Of a stretch of 64,000 bases of DNA, positions 17,190 through 26,755 are shown in pieces; within the stretch, counting starts at the first letter, position 1, and the number at the start of each line of letters is the position of its first letter. The translations under genes and the position numbers were made by a program. Source of the DNA: Planctomycetaceae bacterium (lineage in GTDB: Bacteria > Planctomycetota > Planctomycetia > Planctomycetales > Planctomycetaceae). The stretch lies in contig JACKHO010000007.1 of assembly GCA_020638955.1 (NCBI GenBank), positions 124,001 through 188,000 on the forward strand, written 5' to 3'. Under the pieces are notes generated by a model. That model was given only the letters and a program-made list of their open reading frames with translations, was not told the DNA's origin and did not search any database.

Positions 17190-17744
17190 TCAGACTGGCT
17201 GCATTTCGCCCAGCACAGCCTTCAGTCGTCCTCGCGCGGTATGCAGCCGTCGCTTGATCGTGCCAACTGGGCTGGCGAATCGATCACTCATTTGCTGCAG
17301 GCTCTGGCCGTCGAAGTAAAACGCCTCAAGCGTTTCCCGATCGAGCGGCTTGAGTTGCTGAATACCTTCACGCAGCCGCTCGGCCTCTTCGACCTGGACG
17401 GCCTGCGTGTAGGCAGACTGCCGCTTTCCTTCAACCACCCCGCCGAAAGTCTCGGGGGCATGGACTGCTTCCCGAGGTCGACGAACGGCTCGATTGATGG
17501 ACAACCGAATGGCAATTCGCTTCAACCAACCTGCGAACCGCTCTGGCTCGCGAAGTTGATTGAGCTTCCGAAGCACTCTCAGGAAGACTTCCTGCGTGAC
17601 TTCAGCCGCTTCAGCCTGGTTTCGCAGTCGTCGCAATACGATGGCGAAAACAACGCCGTAAAAGGTTTCCACAAGTTGACCAAAGGCGACGCGGCTGCCT
17701 GCCTGCGCCTCCCGAACAAGCTGTATGATTTCAATGTCAGTCAT
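17190..17744 (-). CDS. ECF-type RNA polymerase sigma factor
   Basis: 184 residues with both ECF regions: sigma region 2 (residues about 12-75, with ALVLRRLRNQAEAAEVTQEVFLRVLRKL-like core, here FAIVLRRL then EAAEVTQEVFLRVL) and region 4 (about 120-175, LKPLDRETLEAFYFDGQSLQQM then GTIKRRLHTARGRLK, the -35-recognition helix). The SD GGAAGGAG stands before the ATG. It directs RNA polymerase to a small set of promoters and is probably restrained by the anti-sigma-like protein encoded next. The redoxin/monooxygenase gene beyond it is a likely target. No ECF promoter motif could be picked out upstream. The ECF call is firm; the subgroup is not. Confidence 0.92.
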   Translation of the reverse strand: MTDIEIIQLVREAQAGSRVAFGQLVETFYGVVFAIVLRRLRNQAEAAEVTQEVFLRVLRKLNQLREPERFAGWLKRIAIRLSINRAVRRPREAVHAPETFGGVVEGKRQSAYTQAVQVEEAERLREGIQQLKPLDRETLEAFYFDGQSLQQMSDRFASPVGTIKRRLHTARGRLKAVLGEMQPV

Positions 17745-19021
17745 ATCGATTCTCCTTCCCTCCAGGAAAGGTTTTTCTGCGAATAGTCACACTCACCGCG
17801 GCAGCGGCACGAGAATGCAGGACAAGTCATTGGCGCAGTCATACCGACAGAACGCGAAAGCGATTGCGGGACAGTGCACCACACTCGGAAGCGGAAAGAG
17901 AACTCAGACGTCGGCCTGACGGATTCCTCAAACAACTCAGCCAATTGATGGGCTGAAAAGCTTGGGAATGACGTACCGGAAACGTGGTTGAACGCGGAGG
18001 TACGACGTCACGCACGAAACAGACCTGTGGTCTCCCTCGCACCTGAGCAACTGATTTTCTGCCGCCTGTTATGGCGGAGTTGGTGAACAGAAAAGCCGAG
18101 ACTTACTCTGTTCCTGAAAAGTCAGTTGCTTCTGGCTTCACGCACGACCATAGCCGCCCAGGCTCGGGCAGGTATGCGTGCGGGGGCAGCCGCCGGCGTT
18201 GGTTGATCCAGCTCTGATTGCTGTAACCAATCCGGTGAGACTTCCTGCGAGCGTTCCGACCAGTCAAAACAATAGGGTCGGCAACTGGATAGAGGTTTCC
18301 CACGATGCAGGCGCTTACGCAGCCCCGAACGCATACCGCGTGCGACGATGTTGGCGCGTACGGTTCCACCGTTTCCAATTGTGCCAATTTGGGTCGTTGC
18401 GTTTGTTGCGTTAATCTGGAGCATGCTGCACCTGTTCTTCGTGTCCGTCAATGTGTGGGAGTGCCGGATGGCACGTCTCCGCTGCGGACTTCGCGGAAAC
18501 TCATATTGCCCGTCCTCGCGGGCAGATGTGAGACGACAAGGGACATTGAAACGAATGCACCTTGGCAGAAAATTTGGGCGGAGACCGCCAAATGGCTGTA
18601 CTCCTACCCTCCTAATACGGAGTATGACCGCACAAGATTAAAAACGGTTCGCCATTTTTGGGAAATTTGACCAGATTTTCCGGAAGCTGGACTGGATGCC
18701 GCAGGCCAATTTCAACGTAACTCATTTCCTGGAAATGCCCTGCAAAAACCCTTTGAGATCGAGTCGGTTTCTTGCCCGGCTCGTGAGTTTTCCTGTTCCC
18801 TACTGCTGACGTGGATGCAAAAGCGGTTAAAACCGGCGCTGTCCGACCAATACGACTCAGATTTCTGGAGAGTTTCTTCGTGCGAGAAAACAGGAACAAG
18901 GTTGTTTTTTGCCTGCGTCGATGATCCACTAGATTACCGCACACTGTGTTACATCTTTTTCATTGATGAACTTTCGTGTTGGAAAGAGAGGAACGGATCT
19001 CCTCCCAACCAGGTGGATTCC
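17745..19021. other. 1.28-kb stretch with no convincing gene
   Basis: All six frames hold only short open frames with no recognisable protein pattern or credible ribosome-binding site. A two-tier hairpin is visible: outer arms TTTTCTG / CAGAAAA (18055-18061 and 18088-18094) around CCGCC / GGCGG. The region divides the divergent ECF sigma operon and the propeller gene, so promoters must lie here. Decayed genes or a structured RNA remain possible. Confidence 0.5.
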
Positions 19022-20287
19022 ATGCCCAGCCTTCCGTTCTCGTATCTCTTTTTCGGTCGCCGTCAAACACAATTGCTGGCGTTTGCGGTAATGCTGCTAA
19101 TGGGGCTGCCTGTTTCGGCCCAAATCCGGCTGCCCAAAGAAGACGAACTCAATCCCCTGGGATTGACCATGATGTGGTGGGCCCAGGCGACCATCGACCG
19201 CAACCGCGATGAGGTACAGTTCATCACGAACGATGAGCAGAACGTTTACCTGCAGTCGCGGTCGGGGCTCATGACCACTTTCAACGTGGAAACCGGCGAG
19301 CGACGCTGGAGCAAGTTGCTGGGGATTCCCGATCGTGTCGGATACCCGGCTGCCACCAACGACCGGCAAATTCTCGTCTCCATTGGATCCAATGTCATTT
19401 CAATGGACAAACTGACCGGACAGGAGTTGTGGAAGTTACGTGTTCCTGAACTCCCGTCCGCCTCTCCGGAAGTTGATGACAACCTGGCTTACGTCGGCAC
19501 AGTCGACGGAAGCGTATACGCGTTTGACTTGAAGCGTGTCCGCGAACTGCATCAGGAGTCACGACTGCCAGAGTGGGCTCACATCGCCCAACGGTGGCAT
19601 CGACAGGCTCCGGGGGAAATCACGTCTTCCCCAATTTCAACAGGTACCACCGTCTCTTTTGCCAGCAAGAGCGGCGTCGTCATTGGGGTCAACACCCGCG
19701 ACAAACAACCCCGTTACGACTTCTACACCGATGGCCAAATCGTTTCTCCAGTCGGACGCAGCGAAGACTTGATTTTTGTCACTGACGACAATGGGCGTCT
19801 GTTCTGCATTAATCAGGACAATGGTCAGCTTCGCTGGACGTACTCAACTGGCACCTACATTCAAGAGCAGCCCCGGGCAATTGGACACCAGTTGTTCATT
19901 ATCACGCACCGTCGGGGTATGGAATGTCTTAGCGTCGCAGGTGGAAACACCATGTGGTCTCAGGCGGGTATTACTGAATTCATCGCTGCGAGTGAAACGC
20001 GGATTTATGGTTCAGACGTTTCCGGCAACTTGATTATCATGAATCGCCAGGACGGTTCAATTCTCGGAACATTACGCATGAGGAAATTCGGGATGCGAAT
20101 CGCGAACGACCGCACCGATCGAATTGTACTTTCCACACCAGGCGGCTTGATCGTCTGTCTGCGAGAGTCAGGTGCAGAGTTTCCTGCGTACCATCTCTTC
20201 CCGAACCGCCAGCCCATTCTGCCTGAAATGTTCGACGAGTCGGCAGCACCGGAAGAGCCCGAAGCTCCCGCTGCGCCAGCAGAGTAA
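19022..20287 (+). CDS. PQQ/BamB-like beta-propeller protein, exported
   Basis: 421 residues from the ATG that opens a signal peptide (residues 1-38, with GRRQTQLLAFAVMLLMGLPVSA); AGGTGG precedes it. The mature part consists of repeats of the PQQ-enzyme/BamB type: NVETGERRWSKLLG, DKLTGQELWKLRVPE, VDGSVYAFDLK, NQDNGQLRWTYSTG, RQDGSILGTLR. Six to eight such blades would form a propeller. BamB itself is an outer-membrane assembly lipoprotein; this protein lacks a lipobox, so it is better called BamB-like, with an unknown binding role. An acidic Pro/Glu tail ends it. It converges on the second sulfatase gene with a 15-nt gap. Periplasmic location is inferred from the signal peptide. Confidence 0.82.
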   Translation: MPSLPFSYLFFGRRQTQLLAFAVMLLMGLPVSAQIRLPKEDELNPLGLTMMWWAQATIDRNRDEVQFITNDEQNVYLQSRSGLMTTFNVETGERRWSKLLGIPDRVGYPAATNDRQILVSIGSNVISMDKLTGQELWKLRVPELPSASPEVDDNLAYVGTVDGSVYAFDLKRVRELHQESRLPEWAHIAQRWHRQAPGEITSSPISTGTTVSFASKSGVVIGVNTRDKQPRYDFYTDGQIVSPVGRSEDLIFVTDDNGRLFCINQDNGQLRWTYSTGTYIQEQPRAIGHQLFIITHRRGMECLSVAGGNTMWSQAGITEFIAASETRIYGSDVSGNLIIMNRQDGSILGTLRMRKFGMRIANDRTDRIVLSTPGGLIVCLRESGAEFPAYHLFPNRQPILPEMFDESAAPEEPEAPAAPAE

Positions 20288-20302
20288 CTCGGCCACCCTA
20301 CG

Positions 20303-21781
20303 CTACTTGCTTGCGTCAAGTTTAAGGTCGTTGTCACGTACCGCTTGCAGCTTTGCGGCAAGCTGTTGCTGGAACCGTTCGACGACAGACTGGTGATCGA
20401 CACTCTCGGCCAAGTTCGTGAATTGACCGGGGTCCTGTTTGACGTCGAACAGCTCGATGCCATTTGACGCATCTTCCTCGTATTGGATGTACGCCCAGTC
20501 ATCTTCGCGAAGGAGAAATCCTTTGCGCATGGGTGCCACACTGAAAGCGGCATCGCGAACACGTCGAGTGGGGTCCTCTAGCAACGGCGAAATGTCGCGG
20601 CCCTGAATTCTCTCGGGGACTTCAAATCCGCACAGCTTGGCCGTGGTGGGAAACAGGTCGATGAGTTCAACCAGACTGTCACAAACGGCGGGCTTCTGGC
20701 CTGGCACACAAATAATCAGAGGCACTCCGGCTGATTCATCTCGCAGGCTGACCTTGGCCCAGAAATCGTGCTCGCCGAGGTGGTAACCGTGGTCGCTCGT
20801 GAAAATGACAATGGTCTTCTCTTCCAAATTCGCTTCACGCAGCGCCGTGAGTACTTTGCCGACTTGGGCATCCATGAATGATACCGCAGCGTAGTAACCG
20901 CCCATCGCCTTCTGCTGGCGACGGATGTCCATTTTCATGTTCACGCTGGTTTTGTAGTTGATGCCCGCCTTCGGGATGTCATCCCAGTCGCCATCCACTT
21001 TGGGAGGAAGAACCATCGAACTGTACGGCAGGAACGGTTCGAAATAGTTCGCCGGTGCCACGAATGGCACGTGTGGACGCACAAAACCAACGCCCAACCA
21101 GAACGGTTCGTCCTTGTGTCGCTGAATCAGTTCGACCGCCTTGGCTGCTGTTTTGCCGTCGGAGTGCACCATGTCATCTCCGTCGGCTTCGACAACGACG
21201 AAGGTGTTCCCACCGACAACCGGCTTCTTGCCATCGGGATTCCCCTCCAAAGTTTCGCCGTTTCCAGGTGCCTTCCACTCAGGGCCGGGACTGTTGAAAC
21301 GTTCTGTCCAGGACAGTTCATCATCGGCTTCGTTGCTGCCAAGATGCCCCGGTTCGTTCCAGCCGACTTCAATCCCGCCGGGAACTCCCATGTGATAAAT
21401 CTTGCTGACTCGGGCGCTGTAGTAGCCCTGCTGTTTGAAATACTGAGGCCACGTGGCGCGATCGCCAATTTGAGGTCGTGGAGAGGTGTACCCCAATACG
21501 CCCGTCGCGTGGGGATAGTAGCCCGAGAGCATGCAGGCACGTGAGGGACCGCAGTATGTCGCCTGGCAATATGCCCGGGTGAACCGTGTGCCCCGCGCTG
21601 CCAGCGAATCGATATTGGGTGTTTTGCAAACCTTGTTCCCGTAGCACGACAATGCCGTCGCTGTGAGGTCGTCTGACATGATCAGCAGGACGTTGTATTT
21701 CCCTTCCGCCTGCACCGTAGCACGGCCAGCAAACACCAGAAACAAAGCGATGATGCCGAACCACTGTTTTCGATTTGCCAC
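20303..21781 (-). CDS. Secreted sulfatase (iduronate-2-sulfatase-like)
   Basis: 492 residues. I place the start at a GTG because AGGAG lies 6 nt upstream; an ATG at 21823 is in frame but poorer. A signal peptide follows (FGIIALFLVFAGRATVQA). The fold opens with NVLLIMSDDL (metal ligands) and the formylglycine signature is YCGPSR with Cys77. FTSDHGYHLGEHDFWAKVSLRDES is the conserved substrate and metal motif of the iduronate-2-sulfatase-like subgroup. It should desulfate a sulfated glycan outside the cytoplasm. It is unlike the first sulfatase in sequence, so the two probably serve different substrates. No activating enzyme or sugar transporter is near. Confidence 0.93.
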   Translation of the reverse strand: MANRKQWFGIIALFLVFAGRATVQAEGKYNVLLIMSDDLTATALSCYGNKVCKTPNIDSLAARGTRFTRAYCQATYCGPSRACMLSGYYPHATGVLGYTSPRPQIGDRATWPQYFKQQGYYSARVSKIYHMGVPGGIEVGWNEPGHLGSNEADDELSWTERFNSPGPEWKAPGNGETLEGNPDGKKPVVGGNTFVVVEADGDDMVHSDGKTAAKAVELIQRHKDEPFWLGVGFVRPHVPFVAPANYFEPFLPYSSMVLPPKVDGDWDDIPKAGINYKTSVNMKMDIRRQQKAMGGYYAAVSFMDAQVGKVLTALREANLEEKTIVIFTSDHGYHLGEHDFWAKVSLRDESAGVPLIICVPGQKPAVCDSLVELIDLFPTTAKLCGFEVPERIQGRDISPLLEDPTRRVRDAAFSVAPMRKGFLLREDDWAYIQYEEDASNGIELFDVKQDPGQFTNLAESVDHQSVVERFQQQLAAKLQAVRDNDLKLDASK

Positions 21782-21981
21782 AACGTGCTCCTGACTGCCG
21801 TTCTCAAAGGAGTGGAAAAACATTTCTGCCCGTAGACCATCATCGTGTCATGCATTTTTGCAAGATGCAACCCTTGCGAAACGGCGAGGCAGTTTGACGT
21901 CATCAGCCGGGCTTCGTATTCTCAAGATACGCGGTCACAACGTTTTGAGAACCGCTGATTAACTTGCTCTCGAGGTACCCC

Positions 21982-22551
21982 ATGAGATCCTTTGGATTTG
22001 CTGTGCTAACATTGTTTGCGGCCACAATCTCTGTTCGCGGAGAAGAGGTCAAAGTAGGTGACAAAGCCCCAAGTTTTCAGGTGAAAGATGACACCGGAGA
22101 AACGTGGAAATCGGACGAGCATTTCGGCAAGGGAATTACCGTCGTGTACTTCTACCCTGCCGACATGACGGGCGGATGCACTAAACAAGCCTGCAGCTAC
22201 CGCGATGATTCGGAAGCACTCAAGAAGCTCGGCGTCACGGTTGTCGGCGTCAGTGGTGACACAGTGGAAAACCATCAGGCGTTCAAGAAGGAAAAAGAAC
22301 TCAACTTCACGTTGTTGGCAGACACTGAGGGGAAAGTCGCAACGGCGTTTGGTGTCCCTTACACCGCTGGCGAAAAAGAATTCGTCACCGAAATTGGCGG
22401 CCAGAAAACGACACTGGTACGCGCGCTGACCACACGTCGCTGGACATTCGTCATCGGTGAGAACAAAAAAGTCATTTACAAAGACGACGCCGTCCAGGCC
22501 CAGGAAGATAGCCAGAAAATCATCGCGCTCGTTAAGAGTTTGAAGAAGTAA
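21982..22551 (+). CDS. Exported peroxiredoxin, PrxQ/BCP type
   Basis: 189 residues. An N-terminal signal peptide (MRSFGFAVLTLFAATISVRG) indicates export, which is unusual for PrxQ/BCP enzymes. The active-site segment YPADMTGGCTKQACSYRD shows the peroxidatic Cys66 and, five residues later, the resolving Cys71, the C-x4-C arrangement of PrxQ/BCP. It reduces hydroperoxides with thiol equivalents. The normal T-P-G-C is T-G-G-C here, a small departure. GAGG lies before the ATG; a TTG at 21964 is an upstream alternative. It is 12 nt upstream of a dehydrogenase gene, so both are likely co-transcribed. Confidence 0.88.
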   Translation: MRSFGFAVLTLFAATISVRGEEVKVGDKAPSFQVKDDTGETWKSDEHFGKGITVVYFYPADMTGGCTKQACSYRDDSEALKKLGVTVVGVSGDTVENHQAFKKEKELNFTLLADTEGKVATAFGVPYTAGEKEFVTEIGGQKTTLVRALTTRRWTFVIGENKKVIYKDDAVQAQEDSQKIIALVKSLKK

Positions 22552-22563
22552 TTGGACGAGTTC

Positions 22564-23601
22564 ATGAGCAACGGAGTTGCCTACCCCAATTTGGCAGAGC
22601 ACATGGTTCGCGTTCCTCTTGAGGAACTGCGTACCACTCTGCTGGCCATGCTGAAAAAAGTCAGCATGTTTGAGTTTGACTCCAAGGTCGCCGTGCAGCG
22701 CATGATCGATGCCGACTTGCATGGCCTGCCACAGCATGGCGTCGGGCGTATTTGCGAATACCTCGACGCAGTTGACTTGGGTGACATTGACCCACGTGGA
22801 CGTGTGTTGACGTTGGTCGACAGCCCAGCGTTCGCAGTGCTTGACGGAAGCCGAGCCATTGGATCAGTCGCCGCCACCAAGGGAATTGAACTCGCCGTCG
22901 CGAAAGCGAAGGAATGCGGGACTGGCACCGTTGCTGTTGGGAACAGTCAAACGCTCGGTGCTCTGGGCGTCTATGCCACGCTTGCCGCGGCAGAAGGATG
23001 CATTTGTTTCTGCTGTACGAGCACCGGCGGTGTCATGGTGAGTGCTCCTGGCACATCAGAGGCGGCAGTCGGCAACAACGCGTTTGCCTGGGCCATCCCG
23101 ACCGCTGAAGAGTCGCCACTTCTCATCGACTCGTCGTGCGGCACTGCTTCGCGGGGCAAGCTGAACATCTTGCAGGAACTTGGCATCCCCATTCCGGCAG
23201 GCGTGCTGCAGTCCGACGCTGAAAATGCTCCACTACTGCCGCGCGGTGGTGCAATGGGATTCGGCATGGCGCTCGCGTGTTCGGCATTGGCTGGTCCGTT
23301 GGCCGGCGGCAAAATGCCGAATGCCAAGAAGAAGGCCATTATTTCCGCCAACGACTCCGAACACTTCTTCTATGTCATCGACGTCAGTCATTTCGCCGAC
23401 CTGGATGCCTTCAAAAAGAAAGTCACTGAGGCACTCGCGGAAATCCGACAATTGGCGCCGACGAATGCCGCGGAGCCAGTTCGCATTCCCGGTGACCGTT
23501 CTCAAGCTATCGGTGACGGAGAGAGTGTTCCGCTACTGAAATCGAGTGCACAACAAATCAGGCAACGTGCGGCCAAAATGAAAATCGACGTTACGTGGTA
23601 G
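22564..23601 (+). CDS. Ldh_2-family malate/L-lactate/ureidoglycolate-type dehydrogenase
   Basis: 345 residues. The motif DADLHGLPQHGVGR near residue 45-60 is the signature of the Ldh_2 family, NAD(P)-dependent oxidoreductases of 2-hydroxy acids such as malate, lactate, ureidoglycolate or sulfolactate, unrelated to classical lactate dehydrogenase. A Gly-rich cofactor part follows (GTGTVAVGNSQTLGALG), then PGTSEAAVGNNAFAWAIPT. The start is the ATG at 22564, behind GGACGAG. It follows the peroxiredoxin gene by 12 nt. Which 2-oxoacid/2-hydroxyacid it uses is not evident. The family call is secure. Confidence 0.85.
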   Translation: MSNGVAYPNLAEHMVRVPLEELRTTLLAMLKKVSMFEFDSKVAVQRMIDADLHGLPQHGVGRICEYLDAVDLGDIDPRGRVLTLVDSPAFAVLDGSRAIGSVAATKGIELAVAKAKECGTGTVAVGNSQTLGALGVYATLAAAEGCICFCCTSTGGVMVSAPGTSEAAVGNNAFAWAIPTAEESPLLIDSSCGTASRGKLNILQELGIPIPAGVLQSDAENAPLLPRGGAMGFGMALACSALAGPLAGGKMPNAKKKAIISANDSEHFFYVIDVSHFADLDAFKKKVTEALAEIRQLAPTNAAEPVRIPGDRSQAIGDGESVPLLKSSAQQIRQRAAKMKIDVTW

Positions 23602-23659
23602 ACTCAACGTCGATGGCGCAATTGAAAATGCATCTGAGAGAGTTAAGGAGTTTGGAATC

Positions 23660-24487
23660 ATGACCTGTCGCATTCTGATCATGCCCGTGTTGTTCTGTGT
23701 CTGCGCTGGTACTTTGACGCACGCCGAAGAGACCATCCCAGACCCAAATCTCCAGCAGGTCATTCGCGCCATACTGGAAAAGAAGCAAATCAAGAAGGAT
23801 GCGATCGACCCCGCTGACTTAAAATCGATTTTCTTCCTCGACGCTCGGGGCAAGGGCATTAAGAGCCTCGCCGGACTGCAGCACTGCACCAACCTCGCGG
23901 AAGTAAAACTCAGCGACAATGAAATCAGCGACCTTTCGCCGTTGGCCGAACTGAAGAACATTCAGTCGTTGTACCTGTCACGCAACCAGATCAGTGACCT
24001 CAAACCTCTCGCACAGCTGGTCAAGCTGCAGTACCTGGAATTGAGCGGGAACAAAATCGAATCACTAGAGGGACTGCAGGGGCTCAGCAACATGCGTGCA
24101 CTCTACCTCTCCGAAAATAGCATTTCCGATTTGGCGCCACTCAAACCGCTGAAGCAACTGCGGTCGCTCTACCTGAACGGCAATCAACTCAAGTCACTGG
24201 AGCCGATTGCCGAATTGCCGTGGGTGTCGACGCTCGGACTGAAGAACAATCAACTGTCGGACCTCACCCCACTGCGTGGCTACACGGAATTGCGGTTCAC
24301 CTTCCTGGAAGAAAATCCCGTGACGAACTATGGCGTGCTCGTCGAGATGGCTAAAGCCGATGTCGAAGGCGCCAAACGCTTCGCGCCGTACTGGTTCCTA
24401 TACCTCGACGAAGAGAACCTGTCCGCTGAGGCAAAAGCTCAAGTCGAGCAACTCAAGGCGCTGGGAGTGCGCGTCAACCGAAAATAA
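23660..24487 (+). CDS. Exported leucine-rich-repeat protein (internalin-like repeats)
   Basis: 275 residues, preceded by AAGGAG. A signal peptide (residues 1-22, ending THA) leads to a cap region and six to seven regular 22-residue repeats of the internalin kind, for example LAEVKLSDNEISDLSPLAELK and LQYLELSGNKIESLEGLQGL. The regular length and N-x-I-S/D-x-L spacing point to a curved LRR solenoid used for protein binding. There is no membrane anchor or lipobox, so it is probably periplasmic or secreted. It lies 58 nt after the Ldh_2 gene and may share its operon. No catalytic motif. Binding partner unknown. Confidence 0.85.
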   Translation: MTCRILIMPVLFCVCAGTLTHAEETIPDPNLQQVIRAILEKKQIKKDAIDPADLKSIFFLDARGKGIKSLAGLQHCTNLAEVKLSDNEISDLSPLAELKNIQSLYLSRNQISDLKPLAQLVKLQYLELSGNKIESLEGLQGLSNMRALYLSENSISDLAPLKPLKQLRSLYLNGNQLKSLEPIAELPWVSTLGLKNNQLSDLTPLRGYTELRFTFLEENPVTNYGVLVEMAKADVEGAKRFAPYWFLYLDEENLSAEAKAQVEQLKALGVRVNRK

Positions 24488-24553
24488 TGGCAGCCTGTTT
24501 GAGTATTGAAGGCGTGGAGCAGAAATGTCTCCGAGCACAAAGACGCCACTTCC

Positions 24554-25756
24554 TCAGTCTGGAATTGTGCGATAGCGTCCCAGGCTGCGGTTGATCCAGC
24601 GGAGGGCGGGTTGGACGGCTCCCAGGAGGAAGGGGGCAATGAATCCTTTGGTGGCAACCTGGAATTCAAGCACGCAGCGGCGGTCGAGCCACATTTTGTT
24701 GAGGAGGACGTTGTCAGGGCTGGTGCAGGAGTCCATCCAGTTCACGGCGCTGTGGTCGTGGAGTTGCCGAATGAGTTCGACTTCCAGATGCACGCCGGGT
24801 GAATACTTGCTGTATTCCTCGTTATAGGCGGGCTTAAAGAAGAAGGCTCCGGGTGCGGCCAGGAAGCTGCAGCGAATGGCAATGGGCTCGTCATTGAGGA
24901 ACAGCCCAATCATGTTGAGGCGACCTTCCTCGAAGAGGCGCGTACACATGTCGCTGAAATAAGCATGACCATGCGGCTTGCAGCCAATGGCCGTTCCTTC
25001 ATTCCCTTTCCAGCCGCTCGCTTCAATGCGGAGAAAATCGTCAATCCACTTCGGCAAGTCGTCCGCGTTGTTCAACGTGCGCATGTCAACCGTTCCCAGT
25101 TCTTCCAGACGGCGCCATTTGCGGTTGAGGTCGCGGCGTTTCGATGGGGACAGACTCTGTTCCAGGTAGGAATCTGCGGTGGTGCGGCGACGGAAGTAGC
25201 TGCGAGTGGCCCGTTCGATTTCAAAGGTCAGCAAGCCGCGGCGGCGGACGAGTTCCACGAGCTCCTGATACACAGGTCCCTCGCCCGGAAAGAACCGCTG
25301 TTCGAGCATCGCACCGGCCTGTGGATCGGCTTTCATCCAGTCGAACAATGCAATCCAACTCTCTCGTCCGCACCCTTTCCGAATGAGCGGTGTGGTGAGG
25401 TAACAGTAGTCGTACTCCCACAACTTCATTTTCTTCAGCGGGAGCCCCAGGTGTCTGCTGGTTCGTTCCAGCGGGAACAGTGCCACAAGTTCGGGGGCCT
25501 CCTGTCCCTGAACCGAACGAAACATCAGCACGATGACGACATCATGGCCTGCGGAGACATGAGTCAACGCGGGCAAAAGCATGGCGGGTTCGTAAAACAA
25601 GTTCACTTCGAGTGCGTTGGCCGCAAGGTCGTTCCAGGCGTCGAGGTATGTTTCGAGCGACTCTTTGCTCGTCACAATTTCCAGCCAAATCCCCTGCTGC
25701 CCGCTCCCCACCGGGGTAGCAACCGCCTGTGATTGTTGTGTGGTGACTGTCGTCAT
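24554..25756 (-). CDS. FemAB/CelD-type (GNAT_6) acyltransferase-like protein
   Basis: 400 residues from the ATG at 25756; the frame is open 40 codons further but that part lacks protein character. The layout suits CelD/BioF2-like GNAT_6 proteins: an N-terminal SLETYLDAWNDLAAN segment with FYEPAMLLPAL, a central basic region PSKRRDLNRKWRRLEELG, and a C-terminal GNAT half with RLNMIGLFLNDEPIAIRCSF and FFFKPAYNEEYSKYSPG, then D-S-C-T-S-P-D-N. Family members add aminoacyl or acyl groups to cell-envelope polymers or polysaccharides. No membrane segment is apparent. The donor and acceptor cannot be deduced, and no exopolysaccharide genes are adjacent. Confidence 0.75.
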   Translation of the reverse strand: MTTVTTQQSQAVATPVGSGQQGIWLEIVTSKESLETYLDAWNDLAANALEVNLFYEPAMLLPALTHVSAGHDVVIVLMFRSVQGQEAPELVALFPLERTSRHLGLPLKKMKLWEYDYCYLTTPLIRKGCGRESWIALFDWMKADPQAGAMLEQRFFPGEGPVYQELVELVRRRGLLTFEIERATRSYFRRRTTADSYLEQSLSPSKRRDLNRKWRRLEELGTVDMRTLNNADDLPKWIDDFLRIEASGWKGNEGTAIGCKPHGHAYFSDMCTRLFEEGRLNMIGLFLNDEPIAIRCSFLAAPGAFFFKPAYNEEYSKYSPGVHLEVELIRQLHDHSAVNWMDSCTSPDNVLLNKMWLDRRCVLEFQVATKGFIAPFLLGAVQPALRWINRSLGRYRTIPD

Positions 25757-26047
25757 GACGTGCAAGCCGTGTTCTGCGAAACGAAGTTGTCGAAACGGGC
25801 TGACACTAAAAGACGAACCGGCGTCCCGGAACCACCTGAACACGCCTGGCCAGCGGAATCCCCACCACGTCCGCAAATGGAACGATTATCCGTCCATTTG
25901 TAACGATTCTTCGTTCTGTATCCTCAAAGGCAACGCGATGATGTCATGACGCCACACGCCAAACCGCGCCTCGATTTGCCGGTCTTGTTACCTTGCGGGC
26001 AATTCCCGATAATCTCGCGGAGCAATTTGGTCACTATTGGATGCTGT

Positions 26048-26737
26048 ATGAAGTTCCTTCTCACCAACGATGATGGTTTTGACGCCGACGGGATAACGGT
26101 CCTGTCACAGGCGGCGCAAGCTCTTGGTAGCGTGTGCGTTGTAGCACCGGACGAACATCTTTCGGGATGCAGCCATCAGGTGACGGACCGGCGGCCCATC
26201 CGAGTACAACCTCGCCGCGAAGACCATTTTTCCATCGACGCCTATCCCGCCGACTGTGTTCGACTGGGGCTGACGCGACTGTTTGAGGACGTCGACTGGG
26301 TGCTTTCGGGCGTGAATCACGGCGGAAATTTGGGCGTCGACCTGTTCCTTTCTGGAACCGTGGCGGCTGTACGCGAGGCGACGCTGCTGGGGAAACCGGC
26401 GATTGCGTTCTCGCAGTACCGCCGAAATCGGCACCTGCCCTGCAATTGGGATTGGACGGCCCAGCAGGTGGAGCGAATTCTTCCTCTGCTGCTCGACCGG
26501 GAATTGCCGCCGGGATGCTTCTGGAATGTCAATTTCCCGCACCCGAATGTGCATTCCAGCCCGGAGGTTGTCTTCTGCGAACCAGAGCGACAGCCGCTCC
26601 AGGTGCAATATCAGTCCAACGGTGACAGCGTTCAGTACGTAGGTGTCTACCAGGAACGCCCGCAAACCGCCGGGCGGGATGTTGCCGTCTGTTTTGGTGG
26701 ACAAATCGCGATTTCGCAAATTTCGGTATTCGGGTAG
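26048..26737 (+). CDS. surE: 5'/3'-nucleotidase SurE
   Basis: 229 residues, the usual size for SurE. The start is the ATG of MKFLLTNDDGFDADG, whose Asp8-Asp9 pair binds the divalent metal. VVAPDEHLSGCSHQVT supplies the conserved Ser, and VLSGVNHGGNLG the conserved Asn and active-site loop; SGTVAAVREATLLGKPAIAFS is the standard mid-protein motif. SurE is a survival-associated phosphatase that removes phosphate from nucleoside 5'- or 3'-monophosphates. The next gene begins 18 nt later, so both may be co-transcribed, although their functions have no known link. High certainty. Confidence 0.95.
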   Translation: MKFLLTNDDGFDADGITVLSQAAQALGSVCVVAPDEHLSGCSHQVTDRRPIRVQPRREDHFSIDAYPADCVRLGLTRLFEDVDWVLSGVNHGGNLGVDLFLSGTVAAVREATLLGKPAIAFSQYRRNRHLPCNWDWTAQQVERILPLLLDRELPPGCFWNVNFPHPNVHSSPEVVFCEPERQPLQVQYQSNGDSVQYVGVYQERPQTAGRDVAVCFGGQIAISQISVFG

Positions 26738-26755
26738 GACCTCGCCAGTCGACAA

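Noticed and set aside
18103..18670. Short open frames on both strands in the 18.1-18.7 kb region
   Set aside because: Cys/Arg-rich, out-of-character translations without ribosome-binding sites or hydrophobic or domain patterns.
24965..25732. 255-residue open frame antisense to the acyltransferase-like gene
   Set aside because: Overlaps the better-supported GNAT_6 gene entirely and shows no domain.
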